Source: Candidatus Liptonbacteria bacterium (GTDB lineage: Bacteria > Patescibacteriota > Minisyncoccia > UBA6257 > 2-01-FULL-56-20). From it: DNA of 41,691 nt. The notes beneath the pieces are model-generated. The model saw only the letters and a program-made list of their open reading frames with translations. It did no database searches and had not been told where the DNA came from. Numbering within the stretch: the first letter of the stretch is position 1; each line of letters begins with the position of its first letter. The DNA lies in contig JACQKT010000010.1 in assembly GCA_016204355.1 (NCBI GenBank), positions 1 through 41,691 of the forward strand, written 5' to 3'. A program made the translations under genes and the position numbers. Below are positions 32,010 through 39,158 of the stretch, piece by piece.

Positions 32010-33014
32010 ATGGTTGTTAAAAATGTCATAGATCTTTTTTGCGGCGCGGGAGGGATGAGTGCCGGTTTCCGGAAAGCCGGCTTCCGCATACTACTCGGCA
32101 TTGACATAAATCCAGCATACCTAGCGACATTTGCAACCAATCATCCCGAAGCCAAAGCTGTATGCGAAGATATAGTCGGAGTAAGTGGCACAGAAATAAA
32201 AAAACTTTTAGGAGAGAAAAAGGTTCATGTTGTCATTGGCGGTCCACCGTGCCAGGGATTTAGTATAGCAAGAGCAAGGAAAAGAAATCCAAAAGATCCT
32301 CGTAATAATATGCCACAGGAATTTCTGCGTATAGTCGCTAAAATACGTCCAGAGTGGTTCGTTTGCGAAAATGTTGTTGGTATATTATCAGCAAAGTTGT
32401 CTGATGGTACATTAGTGAAAGATAAATTCATAAATACAGCTAGAAAAATAGGCTATAAGTCAGAATATAGAGTCTTGGATGCTTCAAATTTTGGCGTGCC
32501 CCAAGCACGGAGACGAGTTGTTTTTATAGGCACCCGCCTTAACAAACCAATTATATTTCCATCAGGCAATAATATTAGAGCAGTTATATCTTCAAAAATT
32601 CTATTAAAGAAACAGCTAATAGATCAGAAGTACTTTTTTTCTAGAAAACTTATCAAAGGGTTTCGCCGTAGAGAAAAAGAAAACAGAAAGCGCGGGCTTG
32701 GATTTAGATGGCAATTTATAAAAGTAGGTTCTCCTTCATATACTATCCCTGCCCGCTACTATAAAGACGGAGCTAATGCACTTGTTAGATATAATGACAA
32801 GTCAATAAGACGATTAACTGAAATTGAATGTGCAAGAATTCAGGGGTTTCCAAAGGATTATATTTTCTTAGGAAGTAAACGAGGGGTTTACCAAAAAATC
32901 GGAAACGCCGTACCGCCACCCTTGGCGGCGGCCATTGCTAAAAATTTATACGCAACACCAAGAAACGCAACTAACGCTTCAAAATCTTTACAAGCTTTGA
33001 GAGTATCTGGTTAG
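32010..33014 (+). CDS. DNA (cytosine-5-)-methyltransferase
   Basis: A 334-aa C5-cytosine methyltransferase. Motif I is VIDLFCGAGGMSAGF (SAM binding), motif IV GGPPCQGFS with the catalytic Cys, motif VI ENV (VCENVVGI), motif VIII QARRRVVFIG, motif IX RRLTEIECARIQGFP and motif X IGNAVPPPLAAAIAKNL. Length suits a monospecific enzyme. The target site cannot be told from sequence. Its 3' end overlaps the convergent vsr gene by 44 bp, the usual dcm-vsr association. It probably protects host DNA from the island's nuclease. Confidence 0.93.
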   Translation: MVVKNVIDLFCGAGGMSAGFRKAGFRILLGIDINPAYLATFATNHPEAKAVCEDIVGVSGTEIKKLLGEKKVHVVIGGPPCQGFSIARARKRNPKDPRNNMPQEFLRIVAKIRPEWFVCENVVGILSAKLSDGTLVKDKFINTARKIGYKSEYRVLDASNFGVPQARRRVVFIGTRLNKPIIFPSGNNIRAVISSKILLKKQLIDQKYFFSRKLIKGFRRREKENRKRGLGFRWQFIKVGSPSYTIPARYYKDGANALVRYNDKSIRRLTEIECARIQGFPKDYIFLGSKRGVYQKIGNAVPPPLAAAIAKNLYATPRNATNASKSLQALRVSG

Positions 33015-33381
33015 AATTTCTTTCTAAATCGTGTTCCCATAACCTTATAACTAACCACCCCTTCTTTTTCAGCTCTCTATTTACTTTTTTGTCTCTTTTC
33101 AGGTTGCCTTGTATTTTTTTAGCCCAAAATTTAATGCTTGTTTTGGGTTTGGTAAAACAAATAGGGCATTTATGCCAGAAACACCCATCAGTAAAAACCA
33201 CAACATGTTTTTTAACAAAAACTATGTCTGGTTTTCCGGGCAGATTACTATAGTTTACTCTATAATTTTTGAAACCCTTACCCGATAAGAGCTTACGAAG
33301 CTTAATCTCCGGCCCGGTATTCTCAGCTTTAATCCGCGACATGTTATAACTTCTCTGTTTTTTTGTAAGAACGTCCGTCAT
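32971..33381 (-). CDS. vsr: Very short patch repair endonuclease
   Basis: A 136-aa Vsr endonuclease, which nicks DNA 5' of T in T:G mismatches produced by deamination of 5-methylcytosine. The start KKQRSYNMSRIKAENTGPE is the family signature; PGKPDIVFVKKHVVVFTDGCFWHKCP holds the catalytic and zinc ligands. The C terminus (WLVIRLWEHDLERN) is also typical. It lies antisense to the methyltransferase with tail-to-tail overlap, protecting against mutation at methylated sites. In some systems Vsr-like proteins also act as the restriction enzyme. Confidence 0.93.
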   Translation of the reverse strand: MTDVLTKKQRSYNMSRIKAENTGPEIKLRKLLSGKGFKNYRVNYSNLPGKPDIVFVKKHVVVFTDGCFWHKCPICFTKPKTSIKFWAKKIQGNLKRDKKVNRELKKKGWLVIRLWEHDLERNSNQILSKLVKILKR

Positions 33382-33433
33382 AATTTATCTAATTGTCTCC
33401 ATCTTTCAGCTAACGCTCAGGATTGAATATTAT

Positions 33434-34162
33434 TTAATTTTTACTAAACGCCTCAACTATCTTATCCATATCCCCATCCAATATTTTCTCTATATTATGA
33501 AATTTTTTGTTAATTCTGTGGTCGGTAATCCTATCCTCCGGAAAATTGTAAGTCCTTATTTTTTCGGAGCGTTCGCCGGAGCCGATTTGCTCGCGGCGGA
33601 TGTCGGTTAAAGAACCGGACGCTTTCAATTGTTCCATTTCGAATAGTTTCGCGCGCAGAACTTCCATGGCTTTCTCGCGGTTTGAGTGCTGTGAGCGTTC
33701 GACACGAGATGAAACCACAATGCCGGTCGGTTTGTGGAGAATACGCACGGCCGTTTCCACTTTGTTAACGTTCTGTCCGCCCGGTCCGCCGGCGCGGGAA
33801 GTCGTGAATTCAATATCGTTCGGATTTATGACGACTTCTTTCGCTTCAACTATGGGTAGGACCGCCACCGAGGAAGTCGATGTATGGACCCGTCCGCTTT
33901 TTTCCGTTTTCGGCACGCGCTGGACCCGGTGGACGCCGGACTCGTTTTTGAAGGCGTCGTATACGCCGCTGCCGGACACTTCGGCAACAAGGGATTTATA
34001 GCCGTTTAGCGATGTTTCGTTGGAATCAAGAGTGGCAAAACCCCACCCCCGCTTTTGGGCGTATTTCTGGTACATTCTCGCGAGGTCGCCGACGAAAATT
34101 GCGGCTTCGTCGCCTCCGGCTCCCGCTCTTATTTCAAGAATTGCTCTGCTTATTCGGTCCAT
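33434..34162 (-). CDS. prfA: Peptide chain release factor 1, without N-terminal domain 1
   Basis: Terminates translation at UAA/UAG. The 242-aa protein starts [21 protein letters not shown], equivalent to about residue 110 of the usual ~360-aa RF1. Domain 2 has the codon-recognition tripeptide PKT in [19 protein letters not shown] (PxT type, so RF1 rather than RF2), and the peptidyl-transfer GGQ is in [18 protein letters not shown]. The C terminus [13 protein letters not shown] is normal. An in-frame TAA lies shortly upstream (gtTAAgcccgtctt), so the missing ~105 residues are not simply a mis-called start. The lost domain is the one contacting RF3/L11 region. Confidence 0.88.
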   Translation of the reverse strand: MDRISRAILEIRAGAGGDEAAIFVGDLARMYQKYAQKRGWGFATLDSNETSLNGYKSLVAEVSGSGVYDAFKNESGVHRVQRVPKTEKSGRVHTSTSSVAVLPIVEAKEVVINPNDIEFTTSRAGGPGGQNVNKVETAVRILHKPTGIVVSSRVERSQHSNREKAMEVLRAKLFEMEQLKASGSLTDIRREQIGSGERSEKIRTYNFPEDRITDHRINKKFHNIEKILDGDMDKIVEAFSKN

Positions 34163-34183
34163 ATATTTGTTGATAAGACGGGC

Positions 34184-34211
34184 TTAACCCCCCCCCACAG
34201 TGTGGTATAAT
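34184..34211 (+). promoter_or_regulatory. Promoter of the seven-gene signalling/ligase operon
   Basis: TTAACC (34184-34189), 16 bp containing a C9 run (34188-34196 region), and perfect TATAAT (34206-34211). The ATG at 34220 is 8 nt downstream, so the mRNA should be leaderless or nearly so. Confidence 0.55.
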
Positions 34212-34219
34212 ACAAAAAA

Positions 34220-34609
34220 ATGAGCGATACGTCACTTATTCTGATAGTGGACGAAGACCAGAATTTCCGCGAAATATTTTCGCGGGAGCTGAAAGCCGCA
34301 GGCTTTCGTGTCGAGACTGCCGACGGGGGACAACACGGCGTAGAAAAAGCCAAGCAGCTGAAGCCCGACCTCGTTCTGATGGATGTACAGATGCCCGGTA
34401 TGGACGGCGTGGCGACTGTAATGAAAATGAAAGAGGACCCCGAAACGAAAGATATCAAGGTGATTTTTCTTACCGCTTTCGGAAATCAGGGCGACGAGAT
34501 ACAAAGAGAGAGTGCTAACTTTTCAAAAGAAATAGGCGCCATGGGATACATACATAAAACTGACGATCTGAAAGATATAGTTTCAAAGGTCAAAAAATTT
34601 TTAAATTGA
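34220..34609 (+). CDS. Stand-alone response regulator receiver protein 1
   Basis: A 129-aa CheY-like receiver domain with no output domain. It has the acidic pocket (LILIVDEDQNF), the phosphoacceptor Asp in LVLMDVQMPGMDG (near residue 54), the Thr switch (FLTAFGN) and the conserved Lys (IHKTDDL). Phosphoryl transfer from a histidine kinase, probably the one at 39159, is expected. The stop is 9 bp before the second receiver gene. A 56-bp stretch (34391-34446) is identical to the second receiver, pointing to recent duplication or conversion. Confidence 0.93.
   Translation: MSDTSLILIVDEDQNFREIFSRELKAAGFRVETADGGQHGVEKAKQLKPDLVLMDVQMPGMDGVATVMKMKEDPETKDIKVIFLTAFGNQGDEIQRESANFSKEIGAMGYIHKTDDLKDIVSKVKKFLN
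34391..34446 (+). repeat. 56-bp block identical to 34790-34845
   Basis: atgcccggtatggacggcgt ... gaccccgaaac is the same in receiver genes 1 and 2, covering the region just after the phosphoacceptor Asp; flanking sequence is diverged. Confidence 0.9.
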
Positions 34610-34618
34610 TTTTTCAAA

Positions 34619-35014
34619 ATGTCTGACGGAAGCCTGATTCTTATTGTGGACGACGAGGAATATTTCCGCGAAATATTTTCTACCAAGCTGGGCGCCGAAG
34701 GTTTCAGCGTGGAAACGGCGGAAAGCGGAGAAGAAGGAATAAAAAAAGCCAAAAAATTGAAGCCAAACCTGATTTTAATGGACGTCAAAATGCCCGGTAT
34801 GGACGGCGTGGCGACTGTAATGAAAATGAAAGAGGACCCCGAAACCAAGGACTTGAAAGTAGTTTTCCTGACAAGCTTCGGCAGCCCCGAAGAGGAACTC
34901 CAGGCAATAGATGTAAAATATTCCAAAGACATAGGCGCGGCGGGGTATATAAGAAAGACCGATGACTTGGACATACTTGTTTCCAAAATAAGAGCGTTCA
35001 CTGACCCGTCCTGA
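34619..35014 (+). CDS. Stand-alone response regulator receiver protein 2
   Basis: A 131-aa receiver domain, closely related to the one just upstream. LILIVDDEEYF gives the acidic pocket, LILMDVKMPGMDG the phosphoacceptor Asp, FLTSFGS the switch Thr and IRKTDDL the Lys. It lacks an output domain. Five bp separate it from receiver 3. Such single-domain regulators act by binding partners or relaying phosphate. Confidence 0.93.
   Translation: MSDGSLILIVDDEEYFREIFSTKLGAEGFSVETAESGEEGIKKAKKLKPNLILMDVKMPGMDGVATVMKMKEDPETKDLKVVFLTSFGSPEEELQAIDVKYSKDIGAAGYIRKTDDLDILVSKIRAFTDPS
34790..34845 (+). repeat. 56-bp block identical to 34391-34446
   Basis: Second copy of the identical block shared by receivers 1 and 2. 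Confidence 0.9.
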
Positions 35015-35019
35015 CCAAC

Positions 35020-35439
35020 ATGCCGAAGAAACCGCTTATTCTTATCGTTGACGACGAGGATAGTTTTATTGAGATAATGACGACGAAGCTCAGGGCCGAA
35101 GGCTTCGACACCGCGGCGGCGCACGACGAGACGGAAGCCATGAAGCAAGCCGAAGCGCTTTCTCCGGACCTCATACTTATGGACATTTACATGCCTCCGG
35201 GGCCGACCGGCACGGACGCGGCGCTTGCGATAAAGCAGAATCCGAAAACAAAAAATATCAAAATAGCTTTTTTGTCGAGTCTGAATAATCCGTGGCCTTT
35301 CGTCGATGTGAACAAGGATAAGGCGAGCCGCGAAATGGGTATGGAAGATTTTTTGATGAAGGAAAACGATTTGGATGCCAATGTTTCAAAGATAAGAGAA
35401 ATATTAAAAGGAGTGGAGGTTGAAGCCAAAGCAGGTTAA
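35020..35439 (+). CDS. Stand-alone response regulator receiver protein 3
   Basis: A 139-aa receiver domain, more diverged than the other two. LILIVDDEDSF and LILMDIYMPPGPTGTDAAL hold the acidic pocket and phosphoacceptor Asp; the loop after the Asp is longer than in receivers 1 and 2. The switch residue is Ser (FLSSLNN) and the Lys is in FLMKENDL. An insertion-like NPWPFVDVNKDKASREM follows the switch. Its stop is 2 bp from the ligase start, so it is translated with the biosynthetic genes. Confidence 0.9.
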   Translation: MPKKPLILIVDDEDSFIEIMTTKLRAEGFDTAAAHDETEAMKQAEALSPDLILMDIYMPPGPTGTDAALAIKQNPKTKNIKIAFLSSLNNPWPFVDVNKDKASREMGMEDFLMKENDLDANVSKIREILKGVEVEAKAG

Positions 35440-35441
35440 AA

Positions 35442-36971
35442 ATGAAAAAAGGAACAGTGGGAGGCGCCCCCGTTAAACTGTCCTCCAAGAACATTATCCG
35501 GCTGATAAAAACAGGTAGCGGCAGATTCTGGTCCGGCCTGAGAGAAAAAAAAGCGCTGGATTTGTTCCACAAAGCGGTGAGGCGTGTGCCCGCGTACAAG
35601 GATTTTTTGAGGAAAAACAGAATTTCACCGGAAAAGATAAAGAATTTTTCCGATTTCCAATTTGTTCCCGTTACGGACAAAAAAAATTATCTGAGGCAAT
35701 ATCCGCTGAAAGATCTGTGCTGGGACGGAACACTCGAAAGACCGTATGTATTCACTTCGACTTCCGGCTCGACCGGCGAGCCGTTTTATTTTATGCGCGG
35801 CGAGCGCCTTGACTGGGAGTCTTCGCTCATACACGAACTTTTTCTTCTCAATTCGAGAAGAAAAAAAGGGCCGGTTTTGGTAATCGTCGGCTTCGGGATG
35901 GGAGTCTGGATAGGCGGACTGATAACTTACAAGGCTTTTGAAATAGCCAGCCGCGGCAAAGATTATCCCGTTTCCATAATCACGCCGGGAATAAACAAAA
36001 TAGAAATTCTGAACGCGCTGAAAAAACTTTCGCCGCAATTCGCGGAAACGATAATCGCCGGATACCCGCCGTTTTTGAAAGATATCGTGGACAGCGCCGC
36101 CGAAGAAAGAATCAATCTCAAAAAATTGAACGTGCGCCTGCTGTTCGCCGCCGAGCCGTTCACTGAAAACTTCCGCGACTACGTAGTTAAAAAAGCGGGT
36201 GTGAAAAATCCGAATTTAGACACTTTGAACGTATATGGAACGGCTGAAATCGGGACAATGGCTTACGAAACGCCAACGAGCATAATGATGCGGCGTCTCG
36301 CGGTCAAAGACAAAGAGCTTTTCCGGGATGTTTTTTCGAACATAGAAAAAACTCCAACGCTCGCGCAGTACAATCCGTTTTTTGTAAATTTCGAGGCGCC
36401 GGAAGGAGAAATCCTGCTGACGGGAGACAATTCAATTCCGCTTGTCCGGTATGCCGTCGGCGACAGGGGAGGAGTTTATGGGTTTGATGAAGCTTCTCCT
36501 ATTTTTAAAGCAAATGGATATGACCTCGAAAAAGAATCCCGCAAAAATTCACTAAAAGAAATTTATAAACTTCCTTTCGTTTATGTTTATGAAAGGATTG
36601 ACTACTCAACGACGTTATACGGGCTTCAGATATATCCCGAGGCGATTCGGGAAGCACTTTTAAAGAAAAATCTTAACGGATTTTTTACGGGCAAGTTCAC
36701 TATGATAACCAAATTCGACAAACACCAGGACCAATTTTTGGAAATAAATCTGGAGCTAAAAAAATCCAAAAAGGCTGAAGAAAGCCTGAAAAAGAAAGCT
36801 CTTAAAGAAATAATTATTATGCTTCGTAATAAAAATTCCGAATTCAGGGAACTCCACAGCTATCTTGGAAAACGCGCCATCCCAAAACTTGTTTTTTGGG
36901 AATATGAGCACCCTCTCTTTTTCAAGCAGGGAGTAAAACAGAAATGGGTCAGGAAAAATTATAAAAAATGA
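35442..36971 (+). CDS. PaaK/LuxE-like adenylate-forming ligase
   Basis: A 509-aa enzyme of the ANL (adenylate-forming) superfamily, resembling phenylacetate-CoA ligase PaaK and acyl-protein synthetase LuxE. The ATP loop is YVFTSTSGSTGEPFYF (residues ~104-118). Later motifs are LNVYGTAEIGTMAYE (A5-like) and PLVRYAVGDRGGVYGF (A7/A8-like, with the ribose-binding Asp). PaaK enzymes activate a carboxylate as acyl-AMP and pass it to CoA or to a carrier; substrate is unknown. The stop overlaps the ThiF gene start (ATGA), which argues for a joint pathway. Confidence 0.82.
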   Translation: MKKGTVGGAPVKLSSKNIIRLIKTGSGRFWSGLREKKALDLFHKAVRRVPAYKDFLRKNRISPEKIKNFSDFQFVPVTDKKNYLRQYPLKDLCWDGTLERPYVFTSTSGSTGEPFYFMRGERLDWESSLIHELFLLNSRRKKGPVLVIVGFGMGVWIGGLITYKAFEIASRGKDYPVSIITPGINKIEILNALKKLSPQFAETIIAGYPPFLKDIVDSAAEERINLKKLNVRLLFAAEPFTENFRDYVVKKAGVKNPNLDTLNVYGTAEIGTMAYETPTSIMMRRLAVKDKELFRDVFSNIEKTPTLAQYNPFFVNFEAPEGEILLTGDNSIPLVRYAVGDRGGVYGFDEASPIFKANGYDLEKESRKNSLKEIYKLPFVYVYERIDYSTTLYGLQIYPEAIREALLKKNLNGFFTGKFTMITKFDKHQDQFLEINLELKKSKKAEESLKKKALKEIIIMLRNKNSEFRELHSYLGKRAIPKLVFWEYEHPLFFKQGVKQKWVRKNYKK

Positions 36972-38101
36972 CCAAGCTGGAAAAATTCGAGCCAGGAAAA
37001 GAAAATTTGGAGAGTTTCAAATCTCGTTTTGCTGTTGATGAAGTAATTGACAATTACGCCAGTCAGCTTGAAGAACTTTTTTTGGTAAGAAATCCGAAGT
37101 ATCGCCTCGACAAGAATTATAAGGAGGAATTCGAAAAGTTCCTAAAGGAACATTTGAGCGGAAAAGAAACTAAAGATGCCGGAAGCTGGTTTTATTTTCC
37201 ATGGAGCAAAAAGCTGGCACATTACCTTTCCGATGAAATGCATCAGGAATTGCGTACCGCGCGGAACAAAAACCTTATAACAAAAGCCGAGCAGGAAAAA
37301 TTCTATAATTTCAAAATTGGTGTTGCCGGACTGAGTGTTGGAAGCCACGCGGCTTTGACTATTGCTATGATGGGCGGAGGAAGAACGATGAAACTGGCCG
37401 ACCCCGACGAAATTTCTGGTTCAAATTTAAACAGAATAAGATATGACTTCACCGAAGTAGGAAAAAGCAAGTGCGAGCTTGCCTGCCGGAAAATATTACA
37501 GATAAATCCCTATGCGGAAATCATCGATTATCCGGCGGGAATAACCGAAGAGAATATCGCGGAATTTTTAGCCGGCCCGCCGAAACTCGACGTTTTAGTG
37601 GAGGAATGCGATAACCTCGAAATGAAAGTAAGATTGCGCATTGAGGCAAAAAAACTCGGAATACCGGTTGTAATGGCGACCGATAACGGGGATAACGTGA
37701 TTATAGATATCGAAAGATACGATCTTGACCCAAATCTAAAAATTTTCAACGGCGCCGCGGGCGACCTGACAGTCGAAGAATTCAGAAATTTTCCGCCTCA
37801 GGAATTGCCGAAACTCGCTTCAAAAATAGCCGGCCCGGAAGTAACGGTGCCGCGGATGCTTGATTCGCTTCTTGAGGTAGGTAAGACTCTTTATTCCTGG
37901 CCGCAGCTGGGGGACGCCGCGACCCTAGCCGGAGTTTCCCTTTCGTATGTAGTAAAAAAAATGGCACTCGGAGAAAAAATAAAATCCGGAAAATTGGAAG
38001 TTAATCTTGATTCGGTATTCGACCCTGATTATTTTTTGGAAAGCGCGAAAAACGAACGTGACGAAAAAAGACGCGGTTTTGCCGGCAAAATGGGTTTTTG
38101 A
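36968..38101 (+). CDS. ThiF/E1-like adenylyltransferase (Rv1355c-type N-terminal half)
   Basis: A 377-aa protein with a ThiF/MoeB/E1-type Rossmann ATP domain. KIGVAGLSVGSHAALTIAMMGGG is the nucleotide-binding loop, LADPDEISGSNLNRIRYDFTEVGKSK has the Asp and Arg-finger residues, and a further VEECDNLEMKVRLRIEAKKL matches the middle of the fold. The N-terminal 110 residues (SWFYFPWSKKLAHYLSDEMH) resemble the region ahead of the ThiF domain in Mycobacterium Rv1355c. No CxxC zinc pairs are present and no ubiquitin-like or ThiS-like partner is encoded nearby. The nitroreductase gene follows after 3 bp, which are the two domains fused in Rv1355c-like proteins. Confidence 0.82.
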   Translation: MTKLEKFEPGKENLESFKSRFAVDEVIDNYASQLEELFLVRNPKYRLDKNYKEEFEKFLKEHLSGKETKDAGSWFYFPWSKKLAHYLSDEMHQELRTARNKNLITKAEQEKFYNFKIGVAGLSVGSHAALTIAMMGGGRTMKLADPDEISGSNLNRIRYDFTEVGKSKCELACRKILQINPYAEIIDYPAGITEENIAEFLAGPPKLDVLVEECDNLEMKVRLRIEAKKLGIPVVMATDNGDNVIIDIERYDLDPNLKIFNGAAGDLTVEEFRNFPPQELPKLASKIAGPEVTVPRMLDSLLEVGKTLYSWPQLGDAATLAGVSLSYVVKKMALGEKIKSGKLEVNLDSVFDPDYFLESAKNERDEKRRGFAGKMGF

Positions 38102-38104
38102 AAA

Positions 38105-39148
38105 ATGGACGAGAATATCAAAAAAATATTATGGGCCGGAGTTCAAGCGCCTTCGGGGGACAATTCGCAGCCGTGGAAATTCAAAGTCAAAGACAACGCA
38201 ATTTTAATTTTGAACCTCCCCGAGAAAGACAACCCGATTTTCAATTTCAGGGGACGAGGCACGCTTGTCGCGCACGGCGCGCTCATAGAGAACATGGTTA
38301 TAGCCGCTTCTTCGCTCGGGTATCGCTCAAAGGTAGATGTTTTCCCAGACAAGGAAGACCCCGGAGTTACCGCGAAAGTCATTTTTGAAAAAGACTATCC
38401 CAGGCACGAACAGCTTTACGGCGCCATTTCGGAAAGGGCCACAAACAGAAAGGTCTACATGGACAAATCTTTTACGCCTCAGCAAAGAAACAGAATAACC
38501 GGAAGCGTAAAAGGAGAAGGCAAATTAATTTTGATAGAGGATGCCCTGAAAAAAGCGATAATAGGAAAGGCGACCGCCGTCAATGAGATAGTGATGCTTG
38601 AAAACAGACAGCTTCACGATTATTTTTTCGGCGACATTAGGTGGACTTCTAAAGACGAACTGGAGAAAAAAAGCGGGCTTTATCTCGAAACCATGGAGCT
38701 GACGCCTCCGCAAAAAGCGGTTTTCAAGGTTTTGAGCTACTGGCCGGCAGCGAGAGCGCTTAACTCGTTGGGTATCGCGAAGTTTATAGCCAGAGAAAAT
38801 TCGAAAGTATATTCTTCCGGGTCGGCCATGGGGGCGATAACCGTTCCGGACAACGACGAGGCATTTGTCGGAGTGGGCCGGCTTATGGAACGAATCTGGC
38901 TGGAGGCAACGGATATGAATTTGAGCATGCACCTTATTACGGGTGTGATATATTTGATGCAGGGGATTCTTGGCGGCGAAAGCAGATATTTTTCCGATAA
39001 GCATATCTCCATTATTAAAGAAGCTTACGAAGACATAAGAACTGCCCTTGGCGTTGAAAACGAAACGATAGCGATGCTCTTCAGAATAGGATACGGAGAC
39101 AAGCCAAGCGCAAGGTCTTCGCGCCTCGAGCCCGTTATTTTAAACTGA
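38105..39148 (+). CDS. Nitroreductase-family FMN protein (Rv1355c-type C-terminal half)
   Basis: A 347-aa protein of the nitroreductase/FMN oxidoreductase superfamily. The start AGVQAPSGDNSQPWKFKV is the FMN-binding signature; HGALIENMVIAASSLGYRSK matches the helix that packs on FMN, and YGAISERATNRKVY follows. The C-terminal part (MERIWLEATDMNLSMHLITG) completes the fold. Members of this superfamily reduce or oxidise many substrates, including azoline oxidation in peptide natural products. With the ThiF gene just upstream, this looks like a split version of the fused ThiF-nitroreductase protein. Substrate unknown. Confidence 0.85.
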   Translation: MDENIKKILWAGVQAPSGDNSQPWKFKVKDNAILILNLPEKDNPIFNFRGRGTLVAHGALIENMVIAASSLGYRSKVDVFPDKEDPGVTAKVIFEKDYPRHEQLYGAISERATNRKVYMDKSFTPQQRNRITGSVKGEGKLILIEDALKKAIIGKATAVNEIVMLENRQLHDYFFGDIRWTSKDELEKKSGLYLETMELTPPQKAVFKVLSYWPAARALNSLGIAKFIARENSKVYSSGSAMGAITVPDNDEAFVGVGRLMERIWLEATDMNLSMHLITGVIYLMQGILGGESRYFSDKHISIIKEAYEDIRTALGVENETIAMLFRIGYGDKPSARSSRLEPVILN

Positions 39149-39158
39149 AACAAAATTC

